From: Rhodococcus sp. Z13
Lineage (GTDB): Bacteria > Actinomycetota > Actinomycetes > Mycobacteriales > Mycobacteriaceae
Direction of reading: 5' to 3'
Length of the DNA: 64,000 nucleotides
NCBI RefSeq assembly: GCF_025837095.1
Contig: NZ_CP107551.1
Location: 496,001-560,000, forward strand
Within the stretch, counting starts at the first letter, position 1. Every line of letters starts with the position of its first letter. The position numbers and the translations under genes were made by a program. The notes under the pieces were generated by a model. The model saw only the letters and a list, made by a program, of their open reading frames with translations. It ran no database searches and was not told where the DNA came from. Below, one piece after another: positions 18,178 through 27,747 of this stretch.

Positions 18178-19046
18178 TACTTCGCTCCTTCCACCGGACG
18201 GGCGCTCGCAGCCATCGACTTGGCATTCATGCCGCCCAGCGAGTCGGTACCCACCTCGGCGTTGTGGGCGTGCGCGAAGTGGTGCAGACCGAACACCGAA
18301 TCCATGCCGTTGCGCATGCCCATCTGGTCCTCGCACTGGTTCACGGCCCGCTTGGTGAGGGCGAGACCGAAGCGCGGCATCTCCGCGATGCGCGCGGCCA
18401 GCGACAGGGTCTCCTCCTCGAGCTTCTCGCGCGGCACCACCCGGTTGACCATGCCCACCTCGTAGGCGCGCTGCGCGGTGAAACGGTCACCGGTGTAGAG
18501 GATCTCCTTCGCGAAGCGCGTACCGAGAACCCACGGGTGTGCGAAGTACTCGACACCCGGAATGCCCATGCGCACCACGGGATCGGAGAAGAAGGCGTCC
18601 TCGGAGGCCACGATCAGGTCGCACACCCAGGCCAGCATCAGGCCGCCGGCGATGCAGGCTCCCTGCACCGACGCGATGGTGGGCTTGGGGATCTCGCGCC
18701 AGCGACGGCACATCCCCAGATACACCTCCATCTCACGGGCGTACCGCTGGTCGCCGCCCGGCTTGTCGATGTGGTCCCACCACATCACGGCCTTGTTCTC
18801 GTAGTGGACGTGGTGGTCGCGGCCGGGGGTGCCCAGATCGTGGCCCGCGGAGAAGTGCTTGCCGTTGCCGGCCAGCACGATCACCTTGACCTCGTCGTCC
18901 TCCACCGCCCGCTCGAAGGCCGCGTCGAGGGCGTAGGTCATGACCGAGTTCTGGGCGTTGCGGTAATCCGGTCGGTTGAGGGTGACGATCGCGACGCCGT
19001 CGCGCACCTCGTAGGTGACGACGTCGGGTTCGAACGGGACGGTCAT
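18177..19046 (-). CDS. Enoyl-CoA hydratase in the fadD3 operon
   Basis: Crotonase-superfamily protein of 289 residues. The oxyanion-hole segments FSAGHDLG and CIAGGLMLAWVCD are present. At the position of the first catalytic glutamate of canonical hydratases there is a hydrophobic residue (GGLM), while an acid remains in GIPGVEYF. Position between fadD3 and fadE31 makes it a candidate hydratase for the alpha,beta-unsaturated CoA ester formed by FadE30-FadE33; in M. tuberculosis that step has been attributed to EchA13, and equivalence is inference. Its ATG overlaps the fadD3 stop by four bases. Confidence 0.87.
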   Translation of the reverse strand: MTVPFEPDVVTYEVRDGVAIVTLNRPDYRNAQNSVMTYALDAAFERAVEDDEVKVIVLAGNGKHFSAGHDLGTPGRDHHVHYENKAVMWWDHIDKPGGDQRYAREMEVYLGMCRRWREIPKPTIASVQGACIAGGLMLAWVCDLIVASEDAFFSDPVVRMGIPGVEYFAHPWVLGTRFAKEILYTGDRFTAQRAYEVGMVNRVVPREKLEEETLSLAARIAEMPRFGLALTKRAVNQCEDQMGMRNGMDSVFGLHHFAHAHNAEVGTDSLGGMNAKSMAASARPVEGAK

Positions 19047-20590
19047 GACTTCTCCTCACGCAGAACGTTCTTCAGTACCTTGCCGGACGGGTTTCGGGGC
19101 AGCGCGTCGACGAACCGGACCGAGCGCGGCACCTTGAAGTTGGCGAGTTTCTCCTTCGCGAACGTGATCACCTCGTCCTCGGTGAGCGGGTGGCCCTCGA
19201 GGGGGACGACGTAGGCGCGCCCCACCTCGCCCATGCGCTCGTCGGGGACACCGATCACCGCGACCTCGTGCACCCCCGGCAACCGCAGCAGGGCGGCCTC
19301 GATCTCGGCGGGATAGACGTTGAACCCACCGCTGATGTACATGTCCTTGAGCCGGTCGGTGATGTCGAGATAGCCGCGCTCGTCGAGGGTTCCGACGTCG
19401 CCGGTGTGCAGCCAGCCGTCCTCGTCGATCGCCTTGGCGGTGGCCTCGGGATCATCGAGATAGCCGAGCATGACGTTGGGGCCGCGCAGCAGGACCTCAC
19501 CCCTGTCTCCGATCCGTACCTCGAAGTCGGCGGTGGCGCGACCGGACGAGGTGGACACGGTGACGGGATCGTCGTCGGTGCGGCACATCGTCGCGACGAC
19601 CGCCTCGGTCTGCCCGTAGGCGGTGAGCACCGCGTCGAAGTCCAGTTCGTTCTGCATGCGCTCGACGAGGGAGACGGGCACGGGCGCGGCACCGGTGACG
19701 GCGATGCGCAGATTGCTCAGGTCGTAGTCGCCGCGGCGCGGGTGGTCGAGGATCGACTGGTAGATCGTCGGGGCGCCCGGCAGCACGCTGACGCGTTCGG
19801 CCGCGACCATCGCCATGACCTTCTCCACGTCGAAGGTCGCGAGCGGGACCACGGTGGCACCGAACAGGAACGCGGCGACGAAACCCGCCTTGTAGCCGAA
19901 GCTGTGGAAGAACGGGTTGATGATCAGATAGTTGTCGTCGGGGGTCAGTTCCGCGCACTCGCCCCACGCCTGCGCCACCCCGATGCACTGGCGGTGCGCG
20001 CTGAGCACGCCCTTGCTCCGCCCGGTGGTGCCGGAGGTGAACAGGATGTCGGAGACGTCGTCGGGTGCGACGGCGGCGGCCCGGGCGTCCGCTTCGGCGC
20101 GATCGGCGTCGCCGGCCGAGACCAGGAAGTCCGCCCAGTCGGTGACACCCTCGACGGCCGGGTCGTTCCCGCCCGCCGGGACCCGCACGACCGTCTTCAC
20201 CGGCAGTTCCGGGGCCACCTTGCGCAGCTCGGCGTAGCGGTCGGCGCCGAGGAACTCACCGACCACGACGAGGGCGTCGGGGTGGACGCGCTCGACGACG
20301 TCGGCGGCCTCGCTGCCGGTGTAGCGGGTGTTGAGGGGGACGACGACGCCGCCGGCCCAGTGCGTGCCGAGGGCGGCGATCACCCAGTGGAAGGTGTTGG
20401 GCGACCAGACGACGACGCGTGCCCCACGGTCGAGACCGCGCGCGACGAGTGCCGCGGCGAAATCGCGGACGTGGTCGCGGAGTTGTGCGAAGGTCAGCCG
20501 GGTGTCGCCGTCGGCGATCGCGAGCAGGTCCGGCCAGGTGTCGGCGGCACGTGCGAGTGCGGCCGGTGTGGTTCTCGGTCGTGTGTTCAC
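19043..20590 (-). CDS. fadD3: HIP-CoA synthetase FadD3
   Basis: AMP-forming acyl-CoA synthetase of 515 residues that activates HIP (3aa-H-4a(3'-propanoate)-7ab-methylhexahydro-1,5-indanedione), committing rings C/D to degradation. Adenylation motifs: DILFTSGTTGRSKGV (P-loop), TAYGQTEA, GWLHTGDVG and the C-terminal lysine motif NPSGKVLKNVLR. GTG 20590 follows GGGAG and lies 10 bases from the KstR2 palindrome. It heads fadD3-echA-fadE31-fadE32-fadE33, divergent from fadE30, the arrangement seen in M. tuberculosis. This, with KstR2 next door, makes FadD3 far more likely than another FadD. Confidence 0.94.
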   Translation of the reverse strand: MNTRPRTTPAALARAADTWPDLLAIADGDTRLTFAQLRDHVRDFAAALVARGLDRGARVVVWSPNTFHWVIAALGTHWAGGVVVPLNTRYTGSEAADVVERVHPDALVVVGEFLGADRYAELRKVAPELPVKTVVRVPAGGNDPAVEGVTDWADFLVSAGDADRAEADARAAAVAPDDVSDILFTSGTTGRSKGVLSAHRQCIGVAQAWGECAELTPDDNYLIINPFFHSFGYKAGFVAAFLFGATVVPLATFDVEKVMAMVAAERVSVLPGAPTIYQSILDHPRRGDYDLSNLRIAVTGAAPVPVSLVERMQNELDFDAVLTAYGQTEAVVATMCRTDDDPVTVSTSSGRATADFEVRIGDRGEVLLRGPNVMLGYLDDPEATAKAIDEDGWLHTGDVGTLDERGYLDITDRLKDMYISGGFNVYPAEIEAALLRLPGVHEVAVIGVPDERMGEVGRAYVVPLEGHPLTEDEVITFAKEKLANFKVPRSVRFVDALPRNPSGKVLKNVLREEKS

Positions 20591-20600
20591 AGAGCTCCCT

Positions 20601-20618
20601 ACCTAGCAATTGCTTGGT
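20601..20618. promoter_or_regulatory. KstR2 operator, fadD3/fadE30
   Basis: ACCTAGCAATTGCTTGGT: an inverted repeat ACCAAGC-N4-GCTTGGT with one mismatch in the left arm. It lies 10 bases from the fadD3 GTG and 16 bases before the fadE30 GTG, so a bound repressor would cover both start regions. Confidence 0.88.
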
Positions 20619-20634
20619 AGGTTATCGTACGGAT

Positions 20635-21843
20635 GTGCACGAGAGCGAGAGCCTGAACGACACAGAGTTCGCAGCCACCGTCCGTCAGTGGTTGGAAGAC
20701 AACCTGACCGGCGAATTCGCCGAGCTCAGAGGTAAGGGCGGCCCGGGGAGCGAACACGAGTTCTTCGAGCAGCGGCTCGCGTGGGACCGCCATCTGGCCG
20801 CCTCCGGCTGGACCTGCATCGGCTGGCCCACCGAATACGGCGGCCGCGGTGCCACCATGAGTCAGCGCATCATCTTCCACGAGGAGTACGCCAAGGCGAA
20901 CGCGCCCGCGCGCGTCAACCACCTCGGCGAGGAACTGCTCGGCCCCACCCTCATCGCCTTCGGGACCGAGGAGCAGAAGAAGCGTTTCCTGCCGGGGATC
21001 CGCAACGTCACCGAGCTGTGGGCACAGGGCTACTCGGAGCCGGGCGCCGGTTCCGACCTCGCCAACGTCTCCACCACCGCCCGCCTCGTCGGCGACAAGT
21101 GGGTGATCAACGGCCAGAAGGTCTGGACGTCGCTCGCCCACGTCGCGCAGTGGGCGTTCGTGGTTGCTCGCACCGAACCGGGCTCCACCCGCCACCACGG
21201 ACTGAGCTTCCTGCTCGTCCCGCTCGACCAGCCCGGCGTGACGGTGCGGCCCATCCAGCAGCTCACCGGCACCTCCGAGTTCAACGAGGTCTTCTTCGAC
21301 GACGCCGTCACCGACGCCGACCTCGTCGTCGGAGCCCCCGGCGACGGCTGGAAGGTCGCCATGGGCCTGCTGACCTTCGAACGCGGCGTGTCCACCCTCG
21401 GTCAGCAGATCGGGTTCGCCCGCGAACTCGACGGCGTCGTCGACCTCGCTCGCAGCAACGGCGCGTTCGACGACCCGCACATCCGCGAACGCATCGCCCG
21501 CGCCCGGATCGGCCTGCGCGTCATGCGCGCCCACGCGCTGCGCACCCTCGGCGACGCCGACCCCGGCCAGGCCTCGGTCGCGAAACTGCTGTGGGCCAAC
21601 TGGCACCGCGATCTCGGGCAGCTCGCCATGGAGGTCCAGGGCGCGGCCTCGCTCGTCGGGCCCGACCACGACCACGCCGGAAATCCCTCCGACATCACCG
21701 ATCCCGAACACCTCGAACTCGCCGAATGGCAGCGGCTGTTCCTGTTCACCCGCGCCGACACCATCTACGGCGGATCCAACGAGATCCAACGCAACATCAT
21801 TGCCGAGCGCGTGCTCGGCCTTCCCCGGGAGGCACGTCCGTGA
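20635..21843 (+). CDS. fadE30: Acyl-CoA dehydrogenase FadE30 (IpdE1)
   Basis: Acyl-CoA dehydrogenase of 402 residues; with FadE33 it forms the IpdE1-IpdE2 enzyme acting on the HIP-CoA side chain. Motifs: WAQGYSEPGAGSDLA, WVINGQKVWTS and the C-terminal GGSNEIQRNIIAERVLGLPRE. GTG 20635 is the only plausible start. A -10-like TATCGT (20623-20628) ends six bases before it with no ribosome site, so the mRNA is probably leaderless. It heads fadE30-ipdF-kstR2-fadA6 and is controlled by the palindrome at 20601. Confidence 0.92.
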   Translation: MHESESLNDTEFAATVRQWLEDNLTGEFAELRGKGGPGSEHEFFEQRLAWDRHLAASGWTCIGWPTEYGGRGATMSQRIIFHEEYAKANAPARVNHLGEELLGPTLIAFGTEEQKKRFLPGIRNVTELWAQGYSEPGAGSDLANVSTTARLVGDKWVINGQKVWTSLAHVAQWAFVVARTEPGSTRHHGLSFLLVPLDQPGVTVRPIQQLTGTSEFNEVFFDDAVTDADLVVGAPGDGWKVAMGLLTFERGVSTLGQQIGFARELDGVVDLARSNGAFDDPHIRERIARARIGLRVMRAHALRTLGDADPGQASVAKLLWANWHRDLGQLAMEVQGAASLVGPDHDHAGNPSDITDPEHLELAEWQRLFLFTRADTIYGGSNEIQRNIIAERVLGLPREARP

Positions 21844-22655
21844 CCACTTCGACCCGCCCCGTTTCCCCGCTCGCGACCCCGCCGATCGAGACCCCCGGCC
21901 ACGGCCTGCTCCGCGACAAGAAGGTCGTGGTCACCGCGGCGGCGGGGACCGGCATCGGTTTCTCCACCGCCCGCCGCGCCCTGCTCGAGGGCGCCGACGT
22001 GCTCGTCTCCGACTACCACGAACGCCGCCTCGGCGAGTCCGCGGAGAAGCTCGCCGCGGAGTTCCCGGAACAGAAGGTCGCGTCGATCGTGTGCGACGTG
22101 TCGTCCACCGAACAGGTCGACGCCCTCGTCGCCGGCGCCGCCGAGCAGCTCGGACGCATCGACGTGCTCGTCAACAACGCCGGCCTCGGCGGGGAGACCC
22201 CCGTGGTCGACATGACCGACGAGGAATGGGACCGCGTCCTCGACATCACGCTGAACAGCACCTTCCGCGCGACCCGCGCCGCGCTGCGCTACTTCCGCTC
22301 GGTCGAGCACAACGGCGTGATCGTCAACAACGCGTCGGTGCTCGGCTGGCGCGCCCAGCACTCGCAGGCCCACTACGCGGCCGCGAAGGCCGGCGTCATG
22401 GCGCTGACCCGCTGCTCGGCCATCGAGGCCGCGGAGTACGGAGTGCGCATCAACGCCGTCGCCCCGTCCATCGCCCGGCACCCCTTCCTCGCCAAGGTCA
22501 CCAGCGAGGAACTGCTCGACAATCTCGCCGCCGGTGAGGCCTACGGCCGGGCCGCGGAGGTCTGGGAGGTCGCCGCGACCATCGCGATGCTCGCCAGCGA
22601 CTACACCACCTACATGACCGGAGAGATCGTGTCGATCTCCTCCCAGCGGGCGTGA
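21840..22655 (+). CDS. ipdF: Short-chain dehydrogenase IpdF
   Basis: Short-chain dehydrogenase/reductase of 271 residues. The cofactor motif TAAAGTGIG starts at residue 32, NNAG is at 112-115, and the catalytic residues are S166, Y179 and K183. In steroid degraders IpdF acts on the C5 oxygen of HIP-CoA (keto/alcohol interconversion) early in C/D-ring degradation. GTG 21840 overlaps the fadE30 stop by four bases. The first ~24 residues form an extension before the Rossmann fold, as is usual for this protein. Confidence 0.9.
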   Translation: MTTSTRPVSPLATPPIETPGHGLLRDKKVVVTAAAGTGIGFSTARRALLEGADVLVSDYHERRLGESAEKLAAEFPEQKVASIVCDVSSTEQVDALVAGAAEQLGRIDVLVNNAGLGGETPVVDMTDEEWDRVLDITLNSTFRATRAALRYFRSVEHNGVIVNNASVLGWRAQHSQAHYAAAKAGVMALTRCSAIEAAEYGVRINAVAPSIARHPFLAKVTSEELLDNLAAGEAYGRAAEVWEVAATIAMLASDYTTYMTGEIVSISSQRA

Positions 22656-22689
22656 CGGTGCCTCACGGCGCCTTGGAAGGATGTCAGCC

Positions 22690-23301
22690 ATGACTCCATC
22701 TCGCGACGACACCACCAGTAAGTCCGGACGCCGCGCGGAACTGCTCGACATCGCAGCCGACCTGTTCGCGTCGCGCGGCGTGCGGGCCACGACCGTGCGC
22801 GACATCGCCGATGCGGCGGGCATCCTCTCCGGCAGCCTCTACCACCACTTCGACTCGAAGGAGTCGATGGTCGACGAGATCCTGCGCGGCTTCCTCGACG
22901 ACCTGTTCGACCGCTACCGCAAGATCGTCGCGTCCGGGCTGCCGTCCCGCGACACCCTCGCGGCACTCGTCACCACCTCCTACGAGGCGATCGACCGGTC
23001 GCACGCCGCGGTGGCCATCTACCAGGCCGAGACCAAGCATCTATCCGGTGAACGCTTCGCGTACATCGGCGAACTCAACACCGAGTTCCGCGACCTGTGG
23101 GTGGGGGTGATCGAACGCGGCATCGCCGACGGTTCGTTCCGCTCCGACCTCGACGTCGAACTCGTCTTCCGTTTCCTGCGCGACACCGTGTGGGTCGCGG
23201 TGCGCTGGTACCGACCCGGGGGCCCGCTCGACATCGAACAGGTTGCGCAGCAGTACCTCTCCATCGTTCTCGACGGACTGTCGAACCAGAATTCCACCTA
23301 A
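22690..23301 (+). CDS. kstR2: TetR family repressor KstR2
   Basis: TetR regulator of 203 residues that represses the HIP (C/D-ring) genes and is released by HIP-CoA in characterised relatives. The HTH spans residues ~36-55 (TTVRDIADAAGILSGSLYHHF). ATG 22690 is preferred because GGAAGG lies nine bases upstream; an in-frame ATG at 22681 touches that ribosome site. It sits between ipdF and fadA6 as in mycobacteria, so it is autoregulated through the palindrome at 20601, and probably acts at 33460 and 43043. Confidence 0.94.
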   Translation: MTPSRDDTTSKSGRRAELLDIAADLFASRGVRATTVRDIADAAGILSGSLYHHFDSKESMVDEILRGFLDDLFDRYRKIVASGLPSRDTLAALVTTSYEAIDRSHAAVAIYQAETKHLSGERFAYIGELNTEFRDLWVGVIERGIADGSFRSDLDVELVFRFLRDTVWVAVRWYRPGGPLDIEQVAQQYLSIVLDGLSNQNST

Positions 23302-23310
23302 GGAGCAGCA

Positions 23311-24459
<1,149 letters not shown>

Positions 24460-24475
24460 GCCTCGGGGCATCGGA

Positions 24476-24555
24476 GGTCCACAACCCGGAAGCAAGGTTC
24501 ACAACCCCCAAGGACGACCGCAGGGGTTGTGAACCCGTAATCGGGGTTGTGGACC
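24476..24555. terminator. Nested double inverted repeat after fadA6
   Basis: Four copies of a ~13-bp motif, two in each orientation: outer arms GGTCCACAACCC (24476) and GGGGTTGTGGACC (24543), inner arms GGTTCACAACCCC (24496) and GGGGTTGTGAACC (24523). They fold into a long interrupted stem with a 14-base loop. There is no U-run, so it may be a bidirectional terminator or a palindromic repeat element. Confidence 0.7.
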
Positions 24556-24580
24556 TTCTGCGTCGGCCTACCCTCGGGAT

Positions 24581-24850
24581 ATGTGCCGGAACATCACGGA
24601 GCTGCGCGGACTCGAACCGGCAGCGACCGACGAGGAGATCGAGGCGGCCGCCCGCCAGTACGTCCGCAAGGTCAGCGGGATCCACAAACTCTCCGACGCC
24701 ACCCGGGAACCCTTCGAACAGGCCGTCGCCGAGGTCGCCGCGACGACCGCGAGACTGCTCGCGGCGCTTCCCGACCGCCGACAGCCACCGCCGACGGTGC
24801 CGCCGCTGCGCCGGCCCGAGGTGCAGGCCAGGATCGCAGCGCGCGGATGA
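24581..24850 (+). CDS. DUF2277 family protein
   Basis: Small protein of 89 residues that begins MCRNITELRGLEPAATDEEIEAAARQYVRKVSG, the characteristic N-terminus of DUF2277, a helical family of unknown function common in actinobacteria and proteobacteria. The tail after residue 63 is Pro/Arg-rich. It stands alone after the fadA6 hairpin, 116 bases before cstA. No link to steroid metabolism is visible. Confidence 0.88.
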   Translation: MCRNITELRGLEPAATDEEIEAAARQYVRKVSGIHKLSDATREPFEQAVAEVAATTARLLAALPDRRQPPPTVPPLRRPEVQARIAARG

Positions 24851-24966
24851 TCGATTCCGGTTCCTCCACCGACGCGCGCGGGTAGCGTGACGCTGGTCGA
24901 GATTCGAGCACGTTCGAGGCCCGTCGCGACCACCGCGGACCCGCGGCGAGCTGGTGAGGAGCCGAG

Positions 24967-27273
24967 ATGGCCGTTGACCCGGCGCCGCAGAACAACGAGG
25001 TCGAGTACCTCCGGACCGATCCCGGCCTGCCGCCCGTCGGCGTCGTCGACCGGACCCCCATGTCGCCGACGGCGCGCATCGTCCTCGTGGTGCTCGCCGT
25101 CCTCGGCGCGGTCGCGTGGGCGATGATCGCGCTGGTGCGCGGCGAGGAGATCAACGCGGTCTGGTTCGTCATCGCCGCCGTGTGCACCTACCTCGTGGGT
25201 TATCGCCTCTACGCGAAATTCATCGAACGCAAGATCGTGCAGCCCCGCGACGACAGGGCGACCCCCGCGGAGGAACTCGAGAACGGCAAGGACTACATGC
25301 CGACGGACCGCCGCGTCCTGTTCGGCCACCACTTCGCCGCCATCGCGGGTGCCGGCCCACTCGTCGGCCCGGTCCTCGCCGCCCAGATGGGTTATCTGCC
25401 CGGCACGATCTGGATCGTCGTCGGCGTCGTCTTCGCCGGTGCGGTCCAGGACTTCCTCGTCCTGTGGATCTCCTCGCGCCGCCGCGGCCGCAGCCTGGGT
25501 CAGATGGCCCGCGAGGAACTCGGGCCCATCGGCGGTGTCGCCGCGATCATCGCGGTGCTCGTCATCATGATCATCCTCATCGCGGTGCTGGCGCTGGTGG
25601 TCGTGAACGCGCTCGCCGAGAGCCCGTGGGGCCTGTTCTCCATCGCGATGACGATCCCCATCGCCCTGTTCATGGGTGTCTATCTCCGGTACCTGCGTCC
25701 CGGCAAGGTCGCGGAGGTCTCGCTCATCGGTGTGGTCCTGCTGGTCACCGCGATCGTCGCCGGTGGATGGGTCGCCGAGACCGATTGGGGTGCCGACTGG
25801 TTCACGCTGTCGCCGGTGACGATCTCGTGGCTGATGATCGCCTACGGTTTCGCCGCGTCGGTGCTGCCGGTATGGCTGCTGCTCGCCCCGCGCGACTATC
25901 TGTCGACCTTCATGAAGGTCGGCACCATCGCGTTGCTGGCCATCGGCATCCTCGTCGCGCGTCCCGTCCTGGAGATGCCCGACGTCACCTCCTTCGCGAT
26001 CGAGGGCAACGGCCCGGCCTTCGCCGGCTCGCTGTTCCCGTTCCTGTTCATCACCATCGCGTGCGGCGCCCTCTCCGGCTTTCACGCGCTGATCTCCTCG
26101 GGCACCACCCCGAAGCTGATCGAGAAGGAGAAGCAGATCCGGCTCATCGGCTACGGAGGCATGCTCACCGAGTCGTTCGTCGCGATCATGGCGCTGGTCA
26201 CCGCGTGCATCATCGACCAGCACCTGTACTTCACGCTCAACGCACCGGCCGCCCTCACCGGCGGCACCCCCGAGACCGCCGCCGCCTACGTCAACGGACT
26301 CGGTCTCGGCTCACCGGACATCACGCCGGAACAGATCGCCGCCGCCGCGGAGGGGGTGGGGGAGGAGTCGATCATCTCCCGCACCGGTGGCGCCCCGACC
26401 CTGGCGTTCGGCATGTCACAGGTGCTCAGCGACCTGTTCGGTGGCGACAGTCTCAAGTCGTTCTGGTACCACTTCGCGATCATGTTCGAGGCGCTGTTCA
26501 TCCTCACCACCGTCGACGCCGGCACGCGCGTCGCCCGGTTCATGCTCTCGGACTCGCTCGGCAACCTCGGCGGACCCGCGCAGCGCTTCAAGGATCCGTC
26601 CTGGCGCCCGGGTGCCTGGTTCTGCTCGCTCGTCGTGGTCGCCGCGTGGGGCGGGATCCTGCTGATGGGAGTGACCGATCCGCTGGGCGGCATCAACACC
26701 CTGTTCCCGCTGTTCGGCATCGCCAACCAGTTGCTCGCGGCGATCGCCCTGACCGTCGTGCTCACGATCGTCGTCAAGAAGGGACTGGTGAAGTGGGCCT
26801 GGATCCCCGGCGTGCCGCTGCTGTGGGATCTGACCGTCACGATGACGGCGTCCTGGCAGAAGATCTTCTCCGGCGACCGCGCGGTCGGTTACTGGGCGCA
26901 GCACCGTGCCTTCGTCGACGCGAAGAACTCCGGCGCGACGACCTTCGGGTCGGCGAAGACCCCCGACGAGATCGACGCCGTCATCCGCAACACCTTCATC
27001 CAGGGCACGCTGTCGATCGTGTTCGCCGGTCTCGTCCTGATCGTCTTCGTGACCGGGGTGATGGTGTGCATCAGATCGATCCGCGCCGGAGGCATGCCCA
27101 CCACCGAGACCCCGGCGGTGCCGTCGAAGATCTTCGCTCCGGCCGGTTTCGTGCCCACCCCGGTGGAACGGGAACTGCAGCAGCAGTGGGACGAACTGAT
27201 CGCGTCGGGCAAGGTCCGCGCACCGGGCGCCGCGCACGCCCTCGTCGAGCATCGGGAGGAGGACCTGTCGTGA
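24967..27273 (+). CDS. cstA: CstA-type carbon starvation transporter
   Basis: Polytopic inner-membrane protein of 768 residues of the CstA family, with peptide or pyruvate uptake reported for members. Many hydrophobic segments run from residue ~36 to ~720. The CstA signatures GHHFAAIAGAGPLVGPVLAAQ and SGFHALISSGTTPKLI are clear, and the ALFILTTVDAGTRVARFML motif is near residue 515. Both termini are polar. AGGAG lies before ATG 24967. Its last codon overlaps the small ybdD-like gene (GTGA), the usual cstA-ybdD pair. Regulation is not evident; the 116-bp leader holds TCGAG repeats but no KstR box. Confidence 0.93.
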   Translation: MAVDPAPQNNEVEYLRTDPGLPPVGVVDRTPMSPTARIVLVVLAVLGAVAWAMIALVRGEEINAVWFVIAAVCTYLVGYRLYAKFIERKIVQPRDDRATPAEELENGKDYMPTDRRVLFGHHFAAIAGAGPLVGPVLAAQMGYLPGTIWIVVGVVFAGAVQDFLVLWISSRRRGRSLGQMAREELGPIGGVAAIIAVLVIMIILIAVLALVVVNALAESPWGLFSIAMTIPIALFMGVYLRYLRPGKVAEVSLIGVVLLVTAIVAGGWVAETDWGADWFTLSPVTISWLMIAYGFAASVLPVWLLLAPRDYLSTFMKVGTIALLAIGILVARPVLEMPDVTSFAIEGNGPAFAGSLFPFLFITIACGALSGFHALISSGTTPKLIEKEKQIRLIGYGGMLTESFVAIMALVTACIIDQHLYFTLNAPAALTGGTPETAAAYVNGLGLGSPDITPEQIAAAAEGVGEESIISRTGGAPTLAFGMSQVLSDLFGGDSLKSFWYHFAIMFEALFILTTVDAGTRVARFMLSDSLGNLGGPAQRFKDPSWRPGAWFCSLVVVAAWGGILLMGVTDPLGGINTLFPLFGIANQLLAAIALTVVLTIVVKKGLVKWAWIPGVPLLWDLTVTMTASWQKIFSGDRAVGYWAQHRAFVDAKNSGATTFGSAKTPDEIDAVIRNTFIQGTLSIVFAGLVLIVFVTGVMVCIRSIRAGGMPTTETPAVPSKIFAPAGFVPTPVERELQQQWDELIASGKVRAPGAAHALVEHREEDLS

Positions 27274-27452
27274 AGGCGGTGCTGCGCCGCGCGTGGTGGT
27301 GGGTCGGGGCGCTGATGGGCGACCACGACTACGCGCGTTACGTCGAGGTGCACCGCCGGCTGCATCCCGACCACCCGCCGCTCAGCGAACGCGACTACTG
27401 GCGGGAGCGGCACGCCGCGGCGGAGACGAATCCCGGCAGCCGGTGTTGCTGA
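27270..27452 (+). CDS. YbdD/YjiX family small protein
   Basis: Sixty-residue basic protein with WWWVGALMGDHDYARYVEVHRRLHPDHPPLSERDYWRERH, typical of the YbdD/YjiX family that accompanies CstA transporters. GTG 27270 overlaps the cstA stop by four bases. The carboxyl end carries two cysteines. The family is required for or modulates CstA-type uptake in other bacteria; the mechanism is unknown. Confidence 0.85.
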   Translation: MKAVLRRAWWWVGALMGDHDYARYVEVHRRLHPDHPPLSERDYWRERHAAAETNPGSRCC

Positions 27453-27747
27453 CACCGGCCGCCGGTACCGAACCGAGAAGGAGATCCGGATGCACCGCCC
27501 GCAGGCTCGAGAGCTGCCCGCAGGACCTCGGCCGCATCGACCCCGCCCTGCCACCGCTGCGAGCAGGCGTGCCGGGAACTGCTCGCCGCGGATCGCGACG
27601 GGCCGCTCGTGGTAGAAGGGGACGATCGCGTCGTACCAGCCGATGGTCACCACGGTGCCGCCGATCACCCGGATGTCGTCTCCCAGGACACCGAACTTCG
27701 GTGCGGGCGCGGCCGACGCGACCCCGCCGAAGCGACGGTGACGGCTG
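27453..27747. other. Gene-free interval between ybdD and the CocE-type hydrolase
   Basis: 295 bp with no convincing complete gene. On the minus strand, a stretch from about 27745 to 27565 reads like protein (IRVIGGTVVTIGWYDAIVPF and onwards) and then loses protein character. It could be the remnant of a gene once downstream of the hydrolase, but I do not recognise the family. Confidence 0.35.
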
